This document shows positions 8,803-18,437 of a DNA stretch of 64,000 bases, one piece after another. The DNA lies in NCBI RefSeq assembly GCF_025660475.1, contig NZ_JAOUSF010000001.1:496001-560000 (forward strand). The letters run 5' to 3'. Source of the stretch: Perspicuibacillus lycopersici. Its GTDB lineage: Bacteria > Bacillota > Bacilli > Bacillales > Caldibacillaceae. The notes below the pieces were generated by a model. It did no database searches and was not told the origin of the DNA. It worked only from the letters and a program-made list of their open reading frames with translations. The position numbers were made by a program, and so were the translations under genes. Each line of letters begins with the position of its first letter. The stretch's first letter is position 1.

Positions 8803-8831
8803 AATAAAAAACTGTCCGCTTTGGACAGTTT
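8803..8831 (-). terminator. Terminator of the 36-residue Lys/Cys peptide gene
   Basis: AACTGTCC and GGACAGTT form a perfect 8-bp stem with a 5-base loop; on the minus strand it runs into TTTTTATTTG. Confidence 0.85.
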
Positions 8832-8848
8832 GCGAATTCTGTAATTAT

Positions 8849-8959
8849 TTAACTCAACGGTCTTTTCTTAGAACAACCACAATCCTTTTTCTTTTTTGTT
8901 GCAATCGGTGCTTTTGTTTTCAGCGTCAATTTAGGTGTAGCAGCTTTTTTCTGAAGCAT
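8849..8959 (-). CDS. 36-residue Lys-rich peptide with CGC motif
   Basis: A tiny open frame: start MLQKKAATPKLTLKTK, end KKKKDCGCSKKRPLS. GGAGATG lies 6 bases before ATG and a textbook terminator follows, so it is probably a real one-gene transcript. The charge and Cys-Gly-Cys pattern fit a small late-sporulation or coat-associated peptide, judging from the neighbours (yjcA, spoVA). I do not recognise a family. Confidence 0.65.
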   Translation of the reverse strand: MLQKKAATPKLTLKTKAPIATKKKKDCGCSKKRPLS

Positions 8960-9023
8960 AATTTCATCTCCCTTTACCTTCTTCTGAATATTATATGAAG
9001 ATAATATGAAATTGCTTATTCGA

Positions 9024-9380
9024 TTATCCTATTATATGTGTAATTACCGATTCAATAATTGCTGCAATTGCTGCTACAGCTAATACTATTATAAGGGGCT
9101 CTGCATAAATTGGATAAAAATAAACGATTATGACTAAAAAAATACTTACCCATATACCAGTACACCAATAACAACTAAGAAGTTCTCCAATCCATTTCTT
9201 TATTCCAGCTTTTTTCGGGGTTACATAGATTTCCTCTTTACCAAATTCATCCAATTCTGTAATTTCATCAAAAAATGGCGCACGAATAAATTCTGTAATT
9301 TTGTCAAATACAATAAGTCTTGTCAATCGAAAAGCTGCTAATGCGATTAAGATGATGGACCATGCATCGAATTGAGACAT
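9024..9380 (-). CDS. yjcA: DUF1360 sporulation membrane protein (YjcA)
   Basis: A 118-residue protein with three membrane segments (residues about 5-25, 70-92 and 96-115). The DUF1360 core is present: AFRLTRLIVFDKI near the start, and LLSCYWCTGIWVS with its paired cysteines at 68-80. B. subtilis yjcA is a mother-cell sporulation gene. GGAGGGG ribosome binding site. It sits between the Cys-rich peptide gene and the cotO-like gene. Confidence 0.9.
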   Translation of the reverse strand: MSQFDAWSIILIALAAFRLTRLIVFDKITEFIRAPFFDEITELDEFGKEEIYVTPKKAGIKKWIGELLSCYWCTGIWVSIFLVIIVYFYPIYAEPLIIVLAVAAIAAIIESVITHIIG

Positions 9381-9585
9381 CGAATACCCCTCCCCTCCTT
9401 TATTAAGTAAGTATATGAGGCAGATAAGTGAATTTATTAAATGAAAACAGGATAATTTCAGTAAAATTACTTAAACTGCATGTTTTTTTAAAGGTGTATT
9501 ATGGTATTTGAAGGGTATATACGGTGTAACATTTACACAAGTCTATTCCTACATGAATCGACTTATTGTTTATACTCTCATTACA

Positions 9586-9840
9586 TTACTTCCATAGCAA
9601 TTCTTCTCTAGCATTCTCAACATTGTCGATTTCAGCTTCCGTAATCATATCCGAGATTTCTTCACCTTTTAATTCCAATTCGTCCAATCCAGCTGCAGTT
9701 ATACTTTCATATGGATTATTAAGCTCATCCTCAGCGGAAAATCGAAATTTTTCCTGCATTGTAACATTCACTTTTGGAACGTTCGGCTGTTGAATTAATA
9801 ACAATGGCTTCGTTTTCGTTGAACGCCAATACTTAATCAT
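9586..9840 (-). CDS. cotO: Short CotO-like spore coat protein
   Basis: An 84-residue acidic protein. The start is set at MIKYWRSTKTKPLLLI because GGGAGGATGG lies 4-10 bases upstream; the open frame extends 35 residues further but without a ribosome binding site. TKPLLLIQQPNVPKVNVTMQEKF resembles the N-terminal region of CotO (YjbX), a coat morphogenetic protein whose gene neighbours fabI in B. subtilis just as here. It is much shorter than B. subtilis CotO, so the name is an inference from synteny plus this motif. Confidence 0.6.
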   Translation of the reverse strand: MIKYWRSTKTKPLLLIQQPNVPKVNVTMQEKFRFSAEDELNNPYESITAAGLDELELKGEEISDMITEAEIDNVENAREELLWK

Positions 9841-9929
9841 TAACCATCCTCCCACAGCAAAATTAATCTTTATATTATATGCAAGTGCCCAGATTGTGTT
9901 CATCATTGTGATAATCAATAAAGGCTCTA

Positions 9930-9969
9930 AACAGAAAAATACCACAGAGACTTTAGCCCCTGTGGTATT
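9930..9969 (-). terminator. Terminator of fabI
   Basis: AATACCACAG and CTGTGGTATT form a perfect 10-bp stem; on the minus strand TTTTTCTG follows. Confidence 0.9.
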
Positions 9970-9987
9970 GTTTAAATACTATTTACC

Positions 9988-10764
9988 TTAGATAGAAATA
10001 ATGTGGAAGCCAGAATCGACATGAATATTTTCTCCTGTAACCCCTCTAGATAAATCACTAAGTAGGAATAACGCAGTATCCCCAACCTCTTCAGCTGTAA
10101 CCGAGCGACGCAATGGTGCTCTTTCCTCAATTTCGTTTAGTACAGAATTAAAGTCACGAATCCCTTTAGCAGACAATGTACGGATTGGTCCTGCGGAAAT
10201 GGCATTTACACGAATACCATCTTTCCCTAAATCATTAGCTAAGTATTTTACATTTGCCTCTAATGATGCTTTTGCAACACCCATGACATTGTAATTTCTT
10301 ACTACTCTCTCTCCACCTAAATAAGTAATGGTAATAATACTTCCACCTTCTGTCATTAGAGGACGTGCTTCACGTGCAACAGCCGTTAATGAATAGGAGC
10401 TAACATTATGAGCAAGTAAAAATCCTTCTCTGGAAGTATCCACAAATTCGCCTTCTAAATCTTCCCGATTGGCAAATGCTACACAATGAGCAATTCCATG
10501 AATCACACCGACTTTTTCTTTTACTGCATGGAAAAAGCTTTGGATGCTTTCATCATTGGAAACATCACATTGAAGAACAAGCGGTGTTTCTCCTTCTAAT
10601 CCTTCCGCAAGATCGCGAACATTTTTTTCCATACGATCACGGTTATAGGTGAATATCAATTGTGCACCAGCATTATGTAATGAACGGGCAATCCCCCATC
10701 CAATACTTCGTTTATTGGCAATTCCCATAATGACGAATGTTTTTCCCTTTAATGAAAATGTCAT
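9988..10764 (-). CDS. fabI: Enoyl-[acyl-carrier-protein] reductase
   Basis: A 258-residue short-chain dehydrogenase of the FabI class, which reduces enoyl-ACP in the last step of each fatty acid elongation cycle and is the target of triclosan-type inhibitors. Seen: the divergent cofactor loop GIANKRSIGWGIA near residue 14, and the FabI catalytic Tyr-x6-Lys as YNVMGVAK (residues about 157-164). The DSGFH end is also typical. Monocistronic. A perfect FapR operator lies 29 bases upstream of the start. Confidence 0.97.
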   Translation of the reverse strand: MTFSLKGKTFVIMGIANKRSIGWGIARSLHNAGAQLIFTYNRDRMEKNVRDLAEGLEGETPLVLQCDVSNDESIQSFFHAVKEKVGVIHGIAHCVAFANREDLEGEFVDTSREGFLLAHNVSSYSLTAVAREARPLMTEGGSIITITYLGGERVVRNYNVMGVAKASLEANVKYLANDLGKDGIRVNAISAGPIRTLSAKGIRDFNSVLNEIEERAPLRRSVTAEEVGDTALFLLSDLSRGVTGENIHVDSGFHIISI

Positions 10765-10792
10765 AATTAATCCTCCGATTTACTATATGTTA

Positions 10793-10809
10793 TTAGTACC
10801 TAGTACTAA
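10793..10809. promoter_or_regulatory. FapR operator of fabI
   Basis: TTAGTACCTAGTACTAA is an exact match to the 17-base FapR consensus. It sits directly upstream of a -10-like TATAGT (minus strand, 10782-10787). FapR represses fatty acid synthesis genes and is released by malonyl-CoA. Confidence 0.93.
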
Positions 10810-11134
10810 TTTTACATGAAAGAGTTGGAAATGAAAAGTGTAAATGTTAACTTTCCTGTTGGATACGTATGAAAAAGCCCGAAAAGCACTATTATTCAAT
10901 CCACATTATTTTTCCTTTTATGAAAAAAAACATGACAGACAGGAACAAAGTTATTTCTTATCTAGCAGCATTTCAACAATAATGGCTGTTTTGCAAAGTT
11001 TGTTGCTATTTTTAAAAGACCACAGAATGAATACACTCCGATTCCCTGCGGGAGTCTTCGTGTATTCATTCTGCTCACCTATTCAATTCCATGTCCCTTT
11101 TCTCAAGGAATTGACAACCTTTTTAGGAATTATT
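10810..11134. other. fabI/antiporter intergenic region with a long hairpin
   Basis: No gene is supported here; an open frame from 10844 on the plus strand lacks a ribosome binding site and runs through the hairpin. At 11024-11072 the perfect 13-bp arms AGAATGAATACAC and GTGTATTCATTCT enclose CTCC/GGAG pairing and CCTGCGGG. On the minus strand the hairpin is followed by GTCTTTT, so it probably terminates the antiporter transcript. Confidence 0.7.
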
Positions 11135-12976
11135 TTAATCATTAAATTCAAGTTCACGTTTCAACTCGTCTACATATTCTTTTGAACCTGTGACAATTAA
11201 ACGGTCATTCATTTTTAATTGCGTTTCTCCATGAGGTACGATTGAGTCGAGTCCACGGAAAATCCTTACGAAAATGATATCCCCTGTAAAAGGAAATCTT
11301 CGGATAGCTAAGTCTTTATATTTCGGATTTCTCATCCGGATTTCATATAGTGCAGTTTCACGGTTTGTTAATAAGTCGATCATGGATGGAGACTCAATTG
11401 CTGCACGTAACAGAACATTTTGCGATAAAAGTACAGAAAATATTTCGATTCCTTGCTCTTGTAATATATTATCGATTTCTGGATTTTCAATTCTAGCAAT
11501 GACACGCTCTACACCTTTTTCTTTAGCTAATACAGCTATATTAGCATTAATCTCCTCGTCCCCTGTACAAGTAACTACAATATCACGGGTAAATACTCGA
11601 TTTGCTTCCAACACTTGTTCATCATATGAATCTAATTGGACAATATCAAAAATCGATTCACTTGTTCTAATTTCTTCCTTTTCCTGCTTACGATGGAAAA
11701 GAGTTGGAATATATAATTTTGACTTCAAGTCTTTATATACAGACATTGTTAATTGATTTGCACCAATTAATGCTACTGTAAGCTGTTTATCTACCGTTTC
11801 ATGTTTCGGCATAAACTTCTTGAAAAGGATAGGAGCAATAATACAGGAGATAATTGCCACTAATATTAATGTTCCACTCATTTCAGGGGTTATTAATTCC
11901 ATTCGTTCCCCAATAGTGGCAGCTGCAATCACTAATGATAGTGTCGACGTTAATAAAACTCCAGATGCAACAACTGTTTTACTATCAAACCATTTTTTTA
12001 ATACAATAATTGGAATGATTTTTGATATTAATAATCCAATCAATAACAGTGGGATCAATAATAGTAATTTCGGATCACTAAACAATGACCAAATATCTAA
12101 ATCTACACCAATCATAACAAAAAAGATCGGGATCAAAAATCCGTATCCAAAGGAATCAAGCTGATGAACAAGCTCCTGGCTTGGGGCTAGTAAGGAAACT
12201 AGAACACCCGCTAGGAAAGCACCCAATATATTTTCTGCGCCAACCGTTTCCGATAATGCTACTAAAAATATAATTAACGTAAACACCGCTCTTGTGCCGA
12301 TTTGAACCGTACCCTTTGCCAATGACTCCATTATTTTGCCATTCTTTAATCGTTTACCAGCAAAGTAAATAATAATACCGACACCAAATAACACTAATAA
12401 TAACCATGTATTACCTCCACCCTCATATAAGGAAACAAAGATAGCTAGCATGATCATTGTTGCTAAATCAGCAATTACTGCTACTAATAAAATGATTTGA
12501 CCTATCGTAGATTTCATTAAATGCTCTTCTTTTAATGTTGGTACTACTACACCTAATGAAATGGTGGAAATAATGATTGTCATTAAGATTGCATTATCAA
12601 TAAAACCTGCGATAACGAACAAATAGGACAATCCGAATGAAATGATAAAAATTCCGACAAAAATAATAATGGAAATAAATAATGCATTTGGTCCATTTTT
12701 TTGTTCATTGTCTTTTTTTCGCTTCGAAAAGGCAGAAAAATCAATTTCTAAACCGCTTAAAAACATTAAAAATATAAAGCCTAAAGTAGATAATGTTTCT
12801 AACCAAGTACCACCATGTACCATATTTAACCCTGATTTCCCGATAATTAATCCAATCAAGATTTCGGCAACTACTACAGGTATGATATTTAGCCTTAGTC
12901 TGTGCAATACTATAGGCGTTAAAAAAGCGGCAATAATGACAATTACTAATGAAGTGATGGAATCTCCATGCTCCAT
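11135..12976 (-). CDS. yjbQ: CPA2-type cation/proton antiporter with TrkA domains (YjbQ)
   Basis: A 613-residue membrane protein with about twelve membrane helices (residues 1-385, Na_H_Exchanger fold). A cytosolic TrkA_N domain follows (from LIGANQLTMSVYKDLK, residues about 400-510), then a TrkA_C domain to the end. It is likely a K+ or Na+/H+ antiporter gated through its nucleotide-binding domain. I place the start at MEHGDSIT, preceded by AAAGGGTGAG, rather than 28 codons upstream. Upstream neighbour prpE is divergent. Confidence 0.92.
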   Translation of the reverse strand: MEHGDSITSLVIVIIAAFLTPIVLHRLRLNIIPVVVAEILIGLIIGKSGLNMVHGGTWLETLSTLGFIFLMFLSGLEIDFSAFSKRKKDNEQKNGPNALFISIIIFVGIFIISFGLSYLFVIAGFIDNAILMTIIISTISLGVVVPTLKEEHLMKSTIGQIILLVAVIADLATMIMLAIFVSLYEGGGNTWLLLVLFGVGIIIYFAGKRLKNGKIMESLAKGTVQIGTRAVFTLIIFLVALSETVGAENILGAFLAGVLVSLLAPSQELVHQLDSFGYGFLIPIFFVMIGVDLDIWSLFSDPKLLLLIPLLLIGLLISKIIPIIVLKKWFDSKTVVASGVLLTSTLSLVIAAATIGERMELITPEMSGTLILVAIISCIIAPILFKKFMPKHETVDKQLTVALIGANQLTMSVYKDLKSKLYIPTLFHRKQEKEEIRTSESIFDIVQLDSYDEQVLEANRVFTRDIVVTCTGDEEINANIAVLAKEKGVERVIARIENPEIDNILQEQGIEIFSVLLSQNVLLRAAIESPSMIDLLTNRETALYEIRMRNPKYKDLAIRRFPFTGDIIFVRIFRGLDSIVPHGETQLKMNDRLIVTGSKEYVDELKRELEFND

Positions 12977-13215
12977 ATACTCACCCTTTCCCATATTCTT
13001 TTGTTTTGTGTTTATATTAAACAAAAAATGATTATTCTCAATATGTAAAACAATGAACACATTTTATAATAGACATTTCCCTACTGTCAAAGAATAAGGT
13101 TGCCTTATGTGGATGTGTATTCTTTAAAAACTATTATCATACACCTAATGTAGTTGCAAATAAGCGTTTGCAAGATGCTAAATTATAGTTTACGAAAAAG
13201 GAGTTTGACCCATAC

Positions 13216-13953
13216 ATGAAAATAGATATTATTGGTGATATCCATGGGTGTTATCAAGAGCTGCGCACCTTGGTTAAGAAGCTTGGTTATATAGAAGACA
13301 ACGGTAAGCTCAGCCACCCTGAAAATAATAAAAATGCCTTCTTAGGTGATTTAACGGATCGTGGCCCTGATTCACTTTCCGTAATAAATTTTGTCGATTC
13401 ATTAGTAAAGCAAAAAATAGCCTTTTATACCCCAGGCAACCACTGCAATAAACTTTATCGATTTTTCCTAGGCAATAAAGTCCAAATCTCTCACGGATTA
13501 GAAACAACGGTTGCCGAATACGAAAGCTTGATTGCTAAACAAAAACATGAAATAAGAGAAAAATTCATCTCCTTATATGAAGCTGCACCACTTTATTTAG
13601 TATTGGATGATGGGAAGCTAATTATTGCACACGCTGGGATAAAGGAAGATCTGATTGGACTTCATAACAAAAAAGTAAAAACCTTTGTTTTATATGGGGA
13701 TATTTCAGGGGAAAAACATGAAGATGGTTCACCAGTGCGACGAGATTGGGCAAAACATTATAAAGGCAAGGCAACTATCGTTTATGGACATACACCAGTA
13801 GAGACGGTTCGGGTAATAAATCATACATACAATATTGATACTGGTGCAGTTTTTGGAGGTAAATTAACAGCCCTTCGATATCCAAGTATGGAAATTATCC
13901 AAGTGCCATCCAGTATGCCATTACTTAAAGAGAAATTTAAACAATTTCCTTAA
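13216..13953 (+). CDS. prpE: Bis(5'-nucleosyl)-tetraphosphatase PrpE
   Basis: A 245-residue calcineurin-like metallophosphatase. The metal-binding motifs are all present: [13 protein letters not shown] at the start, [10 protein letters not shown] near residue 45, PGNHC near 75, and IVYGHTPV near 190. PrpE asymmetrically hydrolyses Ap4A and related dinucleotides. AAGGAG lies 11 bases before ATG. As in B. subtilis it lies beside the antiporter and the rluD-nadK-relQ cluster. Confidence 0.93.
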   Translation: MKIDIIGDIHGCYQELRTLVKKLGYIEDNGKLSHPENNKNAFLGDLTDRGPDSLSVINFVDSLVKQKIAFYTPGNHCNKLYRFFLGNKVQISHGLETTVAEYESLIAKQKHEIREKFISLYEAAPLYLVLDDGKLIIAHAGIKEDLIGLHNKKVKTFVLYGDISGEKHEDGSPVRRDWAKHYKGKATIVYGHTPVETVRVINHTYNIDTGAVFGGKLTALRYPSMEIIQVPSSMPLLKEKFKQFP

Positions 13954-13970
13954 GGCATTATAAATGAAAT

Positions 13971-14141
13971 GGGGCTGTGACAAAACGAAAAAACGTAATT
14001 TTCTTGATTGAAAAAATGATATCTTTAATGATAAGAATACAAATTGTTTTCCTTCCCAGGGACGCTTCTGCATGTCCTTGCTCGAGCATCCTCGTTCCTA
14101 CGGGGTCTCGAGTCACGGGTTCTTCCCGCAGAAGTTGCCCC
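13971..14141. repeat. GC-richer structured intergenic element
   Basis: This non-coding stretch is clearly more GC-rich than its surroundings and shows nested inverted pairs: GGGGC (13971-13975) with GCCCC (14137-14141), CTTCTGC (14065-14071) with GCAGAAG (14128-14134), and two CTCGAG sites (14081, 14107). It resembles the dispersed palindromic elements or decayed insertion-sequence ends seen in many Bacillaceae. No transposase frame is present. Confidence 0.55.
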
Positions 14142-14234
14142 TTCACTCCAATCAATTTCCAAAAAGTATTCAATTTTTATTATTAGTATAAGAAATTTTT
14201 AGAAACATTCAATTATGTCCTATACTCTTTGATT

Positions 14235-15125
14235 TTATCGAATTAATCGTTCCATATCTTCCGTTAATTCTGCAGTAAATGAAAAAACAGCTTTTGTCAT
14301 CGGATGCACAAAGGACAACCTTTTGCAATGCAATGCATGTCTCTGTATAAGATCGATTTTCCCACCATATAAATCATCGCCAAGTAAAGGATGACCGATA
14401 TTGGCCATATGCACCCGGATTTGATGCGTTCTACCAGTTTCTAGTTGGAGCTTAATATGGGTTAACAATGGGTAATTTTCAATAACTTCAAAATGTGTAC
14501 AAGCATATTGTCCACCCTCTAAAACTGCTCGTTCAATAATACTTCCTGCTTTTCTGCCAATCGGAGCTTTTATCGTTCCTTTAGCCTGTAATAACGGACC
14601 TTCGACAAACGCCTCATAGCCCCTTTTAATAGTTCCTTCGCGTTGATTTTTACTAAATAGATGATGAATATGCCGATGCTTTGCTATTAAAACAAGACCA
14701 GAAGTATTTCTGTCCAATCTTGTTACTATATGTGGACTAGTATGCAACCCAATGGTTTCATAGTACCCCATGAGGCCATTTGCTAGACTGCCTGTTGGGT
14801 GTTCTCTTGAAGGAATGGTGCTCATAAAAGGGGGTTTATTTACCACGAGTAGATAGTCATCCTCATACACAATTGCTAATGACAGATTTTCTGGAACGAG
14901 AGAAGGACTTACTTCCTCATCAGGAAAAATAACAGTGATTGTTTCCTCTGCATTTAATACATTTCTTACCGTGACATGGCCGCCATTCACAAGAATGTCT
15001 CCACCATTAAATTTAATTTCTGTTAATGCCGCCTTCGAAATGCTTTTTTCCTGTAAAAATTGTTTGACCGTTTTTCCAGCATCCTGTTCCTGGACGGTCC
15101 ATTCTAAAGTAAACGGTGATGTCAT
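14235..15125 (-). CDS. yjbO: RluD-type 23S rRNA pseudouridine synthase (YjbO)
   Basis: A 296-residue RluA/RluD-family pseudouridine synthase with an N-terminal S4-like segment (residues about 15-75). The catalytic aspartate lies in VTRLDRNTSGLVLIAKH near residue 142. The TGRTHQIRVHM box is near 230. It isomerises uridines in large-subunit rRNA. It follows nadK by 35 bases; AAAGGAG precedes ATG. Last of the relQ-nadK-yjbO operon. Confidence 0.95.
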   Translation of the reverse strand: MTSPFTLEWTVQEQDAGKTVKQFLQEKSISKAALTEIKFNGGDILVNGGHVTVRNVLNAEETITVIFPDEEVSPSLVPENLSLAIVYEDDYLLVVNKPPFMSTIPSREHPTGSLANGLMGYYETIGLHTSPHIVTRLDRNTSGLVLIAKHRHIHHLFSKNQREGTIKRGYEAFVEGPLLQAKGTIKAPIGRKAGSIIERAVLEGGQYACTHFEVIENYPLLTHIKLQLETGRTHQIRVHMANIGHPLLGDDLYGGKIDLIQRHALHCKRLSFVHPMTKAVFSFTAELTEDMERLIR

Positions 15126-15160
15126 AATCCAAATACTCCTTTATGTAAAAACAAAAAACA

Positions 15161-15955
15161 TTACTCGTCAATAAATGATGCCCTTACGCGGCTCCAAAAC
15201 GGAAAAGGCTTAAAGCGCGCAAATCGGATTTTTTCATCAGCTACTCGAAATTGAATCGATGCTACATCCTTTTGGAGAAACGTAATATGATCAATCCCGA
15301 TAGTAAAATCAGGCTGGGTTACGGGCTTTAATCTACATGTATGATGAGCTGGTAAAATCAATGGGGCACCAATCGTACGGAATACACGATTATTAATAGA
15401 TGCCATTTCTGCAATTTGAATCGATTCTAAACTAGGATGAATGATAGCTCCACCTAATGCCTTATTATATGCAGTGCTTCCCGATGGTGTTGAAATACAT
15501 AAACCATCGCCTCTGAATCGCTCAAAATGCTCGCCCTTTATTTCCAAATCCATAACGAATGTACCTTCGACACTTTTAACAGTAGCTTCATTTAAAGCTA
15601 AATAAGTAGACTCTTTGTTTCCGTGAGTATAGCTTATGTTTACCTCTAATAACGGATATTCCACTATTTGGAAACGAGTTTTTGTTATTGCAATGACTAG
15701 CTTTTCCAAATCATCTGGCATCCAATCTGCATAAAATCCTAAATGTCCTGTATGTACGCCAACAAACGCTGTATTTCGTAATCGATGCGAATATCGATGA
15801 AAGGCATTTAATAACGTCCCATCTCCTCCAACGGAAATGACAATTTCCGGCTCATTTTCATCCAGTATTAAATCAAAATCCTGTAAGTATATACGGATTT
15901 TTTCACTGAGTGTATTCGACTTTTCATCCCCTTTGGATACTACCGTAAACTTCAT
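15161..15955 (-). CDS. nadK: NAD kinase
   Basis: A 264-residue ATP-NAD kinase, the source of NADP. Seen: [15 protein letters not shown] (residues about 41-55, the GGDG catalytic motif), the LNEATVKS motif near 122, and [21 protein letters not shown]. It starts two bases after the relQ stop, so translation is coupled; the same relQ-nadK-rluD order is conserved in bacilli. Confidence 0.97.
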   Translation of the reverse strand: MKFTVVSKGDEKSNTLSEKIRIYLQDFDLILDENEPEIVISVGGDGTLLNAFHRYSHRLRNTAFVGVHTGHLGFYADWMPDDLEKLVIAITKTRFQIVEYPLLEVNISYTHGNKESTYLALNEATVKSVEGTFVMDLEIKGEHFERFRGDGLCISTPSGSTAYNKALGGAIIHPSLESIQIAEMASINNRVFRTIGAPLILPAHHTCRLKPVTQPDFTIGIDHITFLQKDVASIQFRVADEKIRFARFKPFPFWSRVRASFIDE

Positions 15956-15957
15956 CC

Positions 15958-16593
15958 CTATTCCCCTCTATCCTTAGTTATCTTTTTCGCAGAGAAATAC
16001 GCTTGTGCTTCTCGTATTTCTTCTCGAATTAAGTACATCTCTTCATCAAGTAAAAATGCAGCCTCTGCTGCCCTTTGTAAACGAAATTGAATATCTTCAG
16101 GAAATACACCATTGTATTTATAATTTAATGAATGCTCAATTGTCGCCCAAAAGTTCATCGCAAGCGTCCGAATTTGTATTTCTGCTAACACCTTTCGTTC
16201 ACCATGAATGGTTTGTACAGGATATTCGATAATCATATGATAAGAACGATAGCCACTTGCTTTTTTATGGGAAATATAATCTTTTTCCTCTACTATTTTG
16301 AAATCATTGCGCATTCTAAGCAGCCTGACGATCTTACTAATGTCATCGACAAATTGGCACATGATTCTTAGTCCTGCAATATCCTGCATTTCGGTTTCTA
16401 AATTTTCTAGTGCGATATTTCTTAATTTCGCTTTATCTATTATACTTGGAATCGGCTTGACACGAGCAGTGACAAATTCAATAGCCGAATGCGTACCCTC
16501 TAAATCAAATTGCCGACGAATCCCTTTTAATTTCACTTTCAATTCTTCTACAGCTAATTTATATGGTTCTAAAAATTCTTCCCAATCCAACAC
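15958..16593 (-). CDS. relQ: Small alarmone synthetase RelQ (YjbM)
   Basis: A 211-residue RelA/SpoT-type synthetase-only protein that makes (p)ppGpp from ATP and GDP/GTP. Seen: [31 protein letters not shown] and [23 protein letters not shown], the synthetase core including the catalytic-glutamate motif. No hydrolase domain. The start is ambiguous among clustered GTG/TTG codons; GTG at 16593 stands 6 bases from GAGGTG and gives family length. Confidence 0.95.
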   Translation of the reverse strand: MLDWEEFLEPYKLAVEELKVKLKGIRRQFDLEGTHSAIEFVTARVKPIPSIIDKAKLRNIALENLETEMQDIAGLRIMCQFVDDISKIVRLLRMRNDFKIVEEKDYISHKKASGYRSYHMIIEYPVQTIHGERKVLAEIQIRTLAMNFWATIEHSLNYKYNGVFPEDIQFRLQRAAEAAFLLDEEMYLIREEIREAQAYFSAKKITKDRGE

Positions 16594-16766
16594 AACAATC
16601 ACCTCAAATAAGGAAAGTGGTAAATAATTTCATATTATTTTCCATTAACCAGTACCTTTTATATTCATCGATTCATAAATATCCATTTTTGTTGTAAACA
16701 AATTACCTGTTCAATATTGCCCATTAGCTATGTACAAATTTTCTTCAAAATAGTAATGAATAGCGA

Positions 16767-16789
16767 TATGTAGATTATCTTTCTACATA
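16767..16789. repeat. Hairpin in the relQ/yjbK divergent region
   Basis: TATGTAGA and TCTACATA are perfect 8-bp arms with a 7-base loop. They sit in the roughly 300-base divergent promoter region. No T-tract follows, so an operator is more likely than a terminator. Function unknown. Confidence 0.5.
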
Positions 16790-16898
16790 CACATTCTTCA
16801 CAGAATCTGTTATCATTTTACCATATACTAATGGAGATGAAAGTCAAAATCTAACTTACTAGTTCTTTTTCTCCTTAATTATTATTGGAGGGCTAATC

Positions 16899-17486
16899 TT
16901 GAGTCAACATTTAGAAATTGAATATAAAAATATATTAATGCCAAACGAATTCCTACAAATACAATCATATTTTAACGTATCGGAGCAAGATTTTTTTATG
17001 CAAGAAAATGATTATTTTGACACAGCGGATTTTTCTTTAAAGCAGTTAGGCTGTGCATTGCGTGTTCGAAAAAAGAATGGTAGTTATGAATTTACATTAA
17101 AGGAACCTCAAGCAATCGGATTACTCGAGACAAATGAAATCATTACCGAAGCAGACTACAATCAATTAAAAAACAATCAATCATTTCCAAGTGGGCGTAT
17201 TTATGAGCGATTACTCTCGTTAACGATTGACATTCCAGCGGTTATTTATTTTGGTACATTAACCACTCGCCGTGCGGAAACATCTTACAAAAACGGACTT
17301 TTAGTATTGGATAAAAGTAGTTATTTAAAAAAAGAGGATTATGAACTAGAATATGAAGTAATCGATCCAAAATTAGGAGAACAGAACTTTCTTGATTTAT
17401 TGAGTCAATTTAATATCCCGAAAAGAAAAACGGATAATAAAATTGTTCGATTTTACAAAGAAAAACAACGATTATTGAATAATTAA
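16899..17486 (+). CDS. yjbK: CYTH-domain phosphohydrolase (YjbK)
   Basis: A 195-residue CYTH (triphosphate tunnel metalloenzyme) protein: the signature EIEYKNIL at the N-terminus (ExExK), then [17 protein letters not shown] and the late [17 protein letters not shown] acidic motif. These enzymes hydrolyse inorganic or organic triphosphates. The start is TTG, with GGAGGG 6 bases upstream; no ATG fits. Together with relQ and nadK it forms a nucleotide-metabolism neighbourhood. Confidence 0.93.
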   Translation: MSQHLEIEYKNILMPNEFLQIQSYFNVSEQDFFMQENDYFDTADFSLKQLGCALRVRKKNGSYEFTLKEPQAIGLLETNEIITEADYNQLKNNQSFPSGRIYERLLSLTIDIPAVIYFGTLTTRRAETSYKNGLLVLDKSSYLKKEDYELEYEVIDPKLGEQNFLDLLSQFNIPKRKTDNKIVRFYKEKQRLLNN

Positions 17487-17505
17487 TGCAAAAGAGGTTG
17501 TTCTA

Positions 17506-18165
17506 ATGAATATCCAACAATTGAAAACATTAATGGAAATAAATGCTTTAAAACAAATACAAAAACCTACTACTAGTAATTCGGCGTATACAACAAATAG
17601 CTTTAGTGAATTATTGCAAACAATGCTCCAGCCTGATATGACGAGTAAGTTGTCCAATCAAGTAGGAATCCAGTTGGATGCTTCTGTAAATACAGCGTGG
17701 TTAAATACGCTATCCTCTATCCTTGCCAATAGTCAAACGGAATCGAGCATAGGTAGCAACAATACTGTAGAAAGTTCAACAACAACAGAAAATTCCGATA
17801 TCCAATCCATTATTTCTGAAGCTAGTAATCGATACAATCTTCCAGCTTCCTTAATATCCACGGTCATTAAGCATGAATCGAATTTCAATCCAGAGGCAGT
17901 AAGCTATGTAGGTGCTAAAGGATTAATGCAACTTATGCCGACGACTGCCGAATCACTTGGGGTGAAAAATATAGAAGATCCATATGAAAATGTTATGGCA
18001 GGGAGTAAATATTTACGGCAAATGCTCGATCGATACGGTAGTATTGAATTAGCATTAGCAGCCTATAATGCTGGACCAGGAAATGTTGACAAATATAATG
18101 GAATCCCTCCTTTTGACGAAACACAAAATTATGTAAGAAAAATAATGAGCGATTTAACCGTATAA
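17506..18165 (+). CDS. Lytic transglycosylase, SLT domain (YjbJ-like)
   Basis: A 219-residue protein with a low-complexity Ser/Thr/Asn-rich N-terminal half (to about 100) and a C-terminal Slt70-type domain. The catalytic Glu lies in [16 protein letters not shown] near residue 124. [14 protein letters not shown] and [18 protein letters not shown] complete the motif set. It cleaves peptidoglycan glycan strands with 1,6-anhydro ends. No signal peptide is evident, which is odd for a wall enzyme. It lies 19 bases after yjbK. Confidence 0.9.
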   Translation: MNIQQLKTLMEINALKQIQKPTTSNSAYTTNSFSELLQTMLQPDMTSKLSNQVGIQLDASVNTAWLNTLSSILANSQTESSIGSNNTVESSTTTENSDIQSIISEASNRYNLPASLISTVIKHESNFNPEAVSYVGAKGLMQLMPTTAESLGVKNIEDPYENVMAGSKYLRQMLDRYGSIELALAAYNAGPGNVDKYNGIPPFDETQNYVRKIMSDLTV

Positions 18166-18176
18166 TTTTAGAAAGA

Positions 18177-18229
18177 AGCTAATCAACATTGTTTTTTAGA
18201 AGACAACCGATATTGATTAGCTCTTTTTA
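18177..18229 (+). terminator. Terminator of the yjbK-transglycosylase operon
   Basis: AGCTAATCAA and TTGATTAGCT are perfect 10-bp arms with a 26-base loop, followed by CTTTTTA. Confidence 0.85.
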
Positions 18230-18377
18230 TCTCCTGTTTTCCATAGATATTTCTATAAAAAAATTTTGCTCATTTACAGATTGCAATTTTAATTATCCCC
18301 ACAAGCGGATATTGCTATTTTTTTTTGGTAAACTTCCCCTGTAAACGAATTGGAAAAATTTTAGCAGTGCGATTTAT

Positions 18378-18406
18378 TTGAGATATATGCAATCCGTTGA
18401 TAAAAT
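18378..18406 (+). promoter_or_regulatory. Sigma-A promoter of the haemoglobin-spxH operon
   Basis: TTGAGA and TAAAAT are separated by 17 bases, 32 bases before the ATG of the truncated haemoglobin gene. Confidence 0.65.
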
Positions 18407-18437
18407 AAATCCATAGTACGTTAAGGGAGTTATCCGA

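Noticed and set aside
10844..11185. 113-codon open frame on the plus strand between fabI and the antiporter
   Set aside because: No ribosome binding site, it runs through the terminator hairpin and into the antiporter 3' end on the other strand, and its composition is non-coding.
13977..14186. Two overlapping opposite-strand frames of about 70 codons between prpE and rluD
   Set aside because: They arise from the GC-rich palindromic element; neither has start signals or a recognisable family.
16740..16830. Promoter of yjbK in the relQ/yjbK divergent region
   Set aside because: Several -10-like boxes exist but none has a -35 at proper distance, so no promoter was called.
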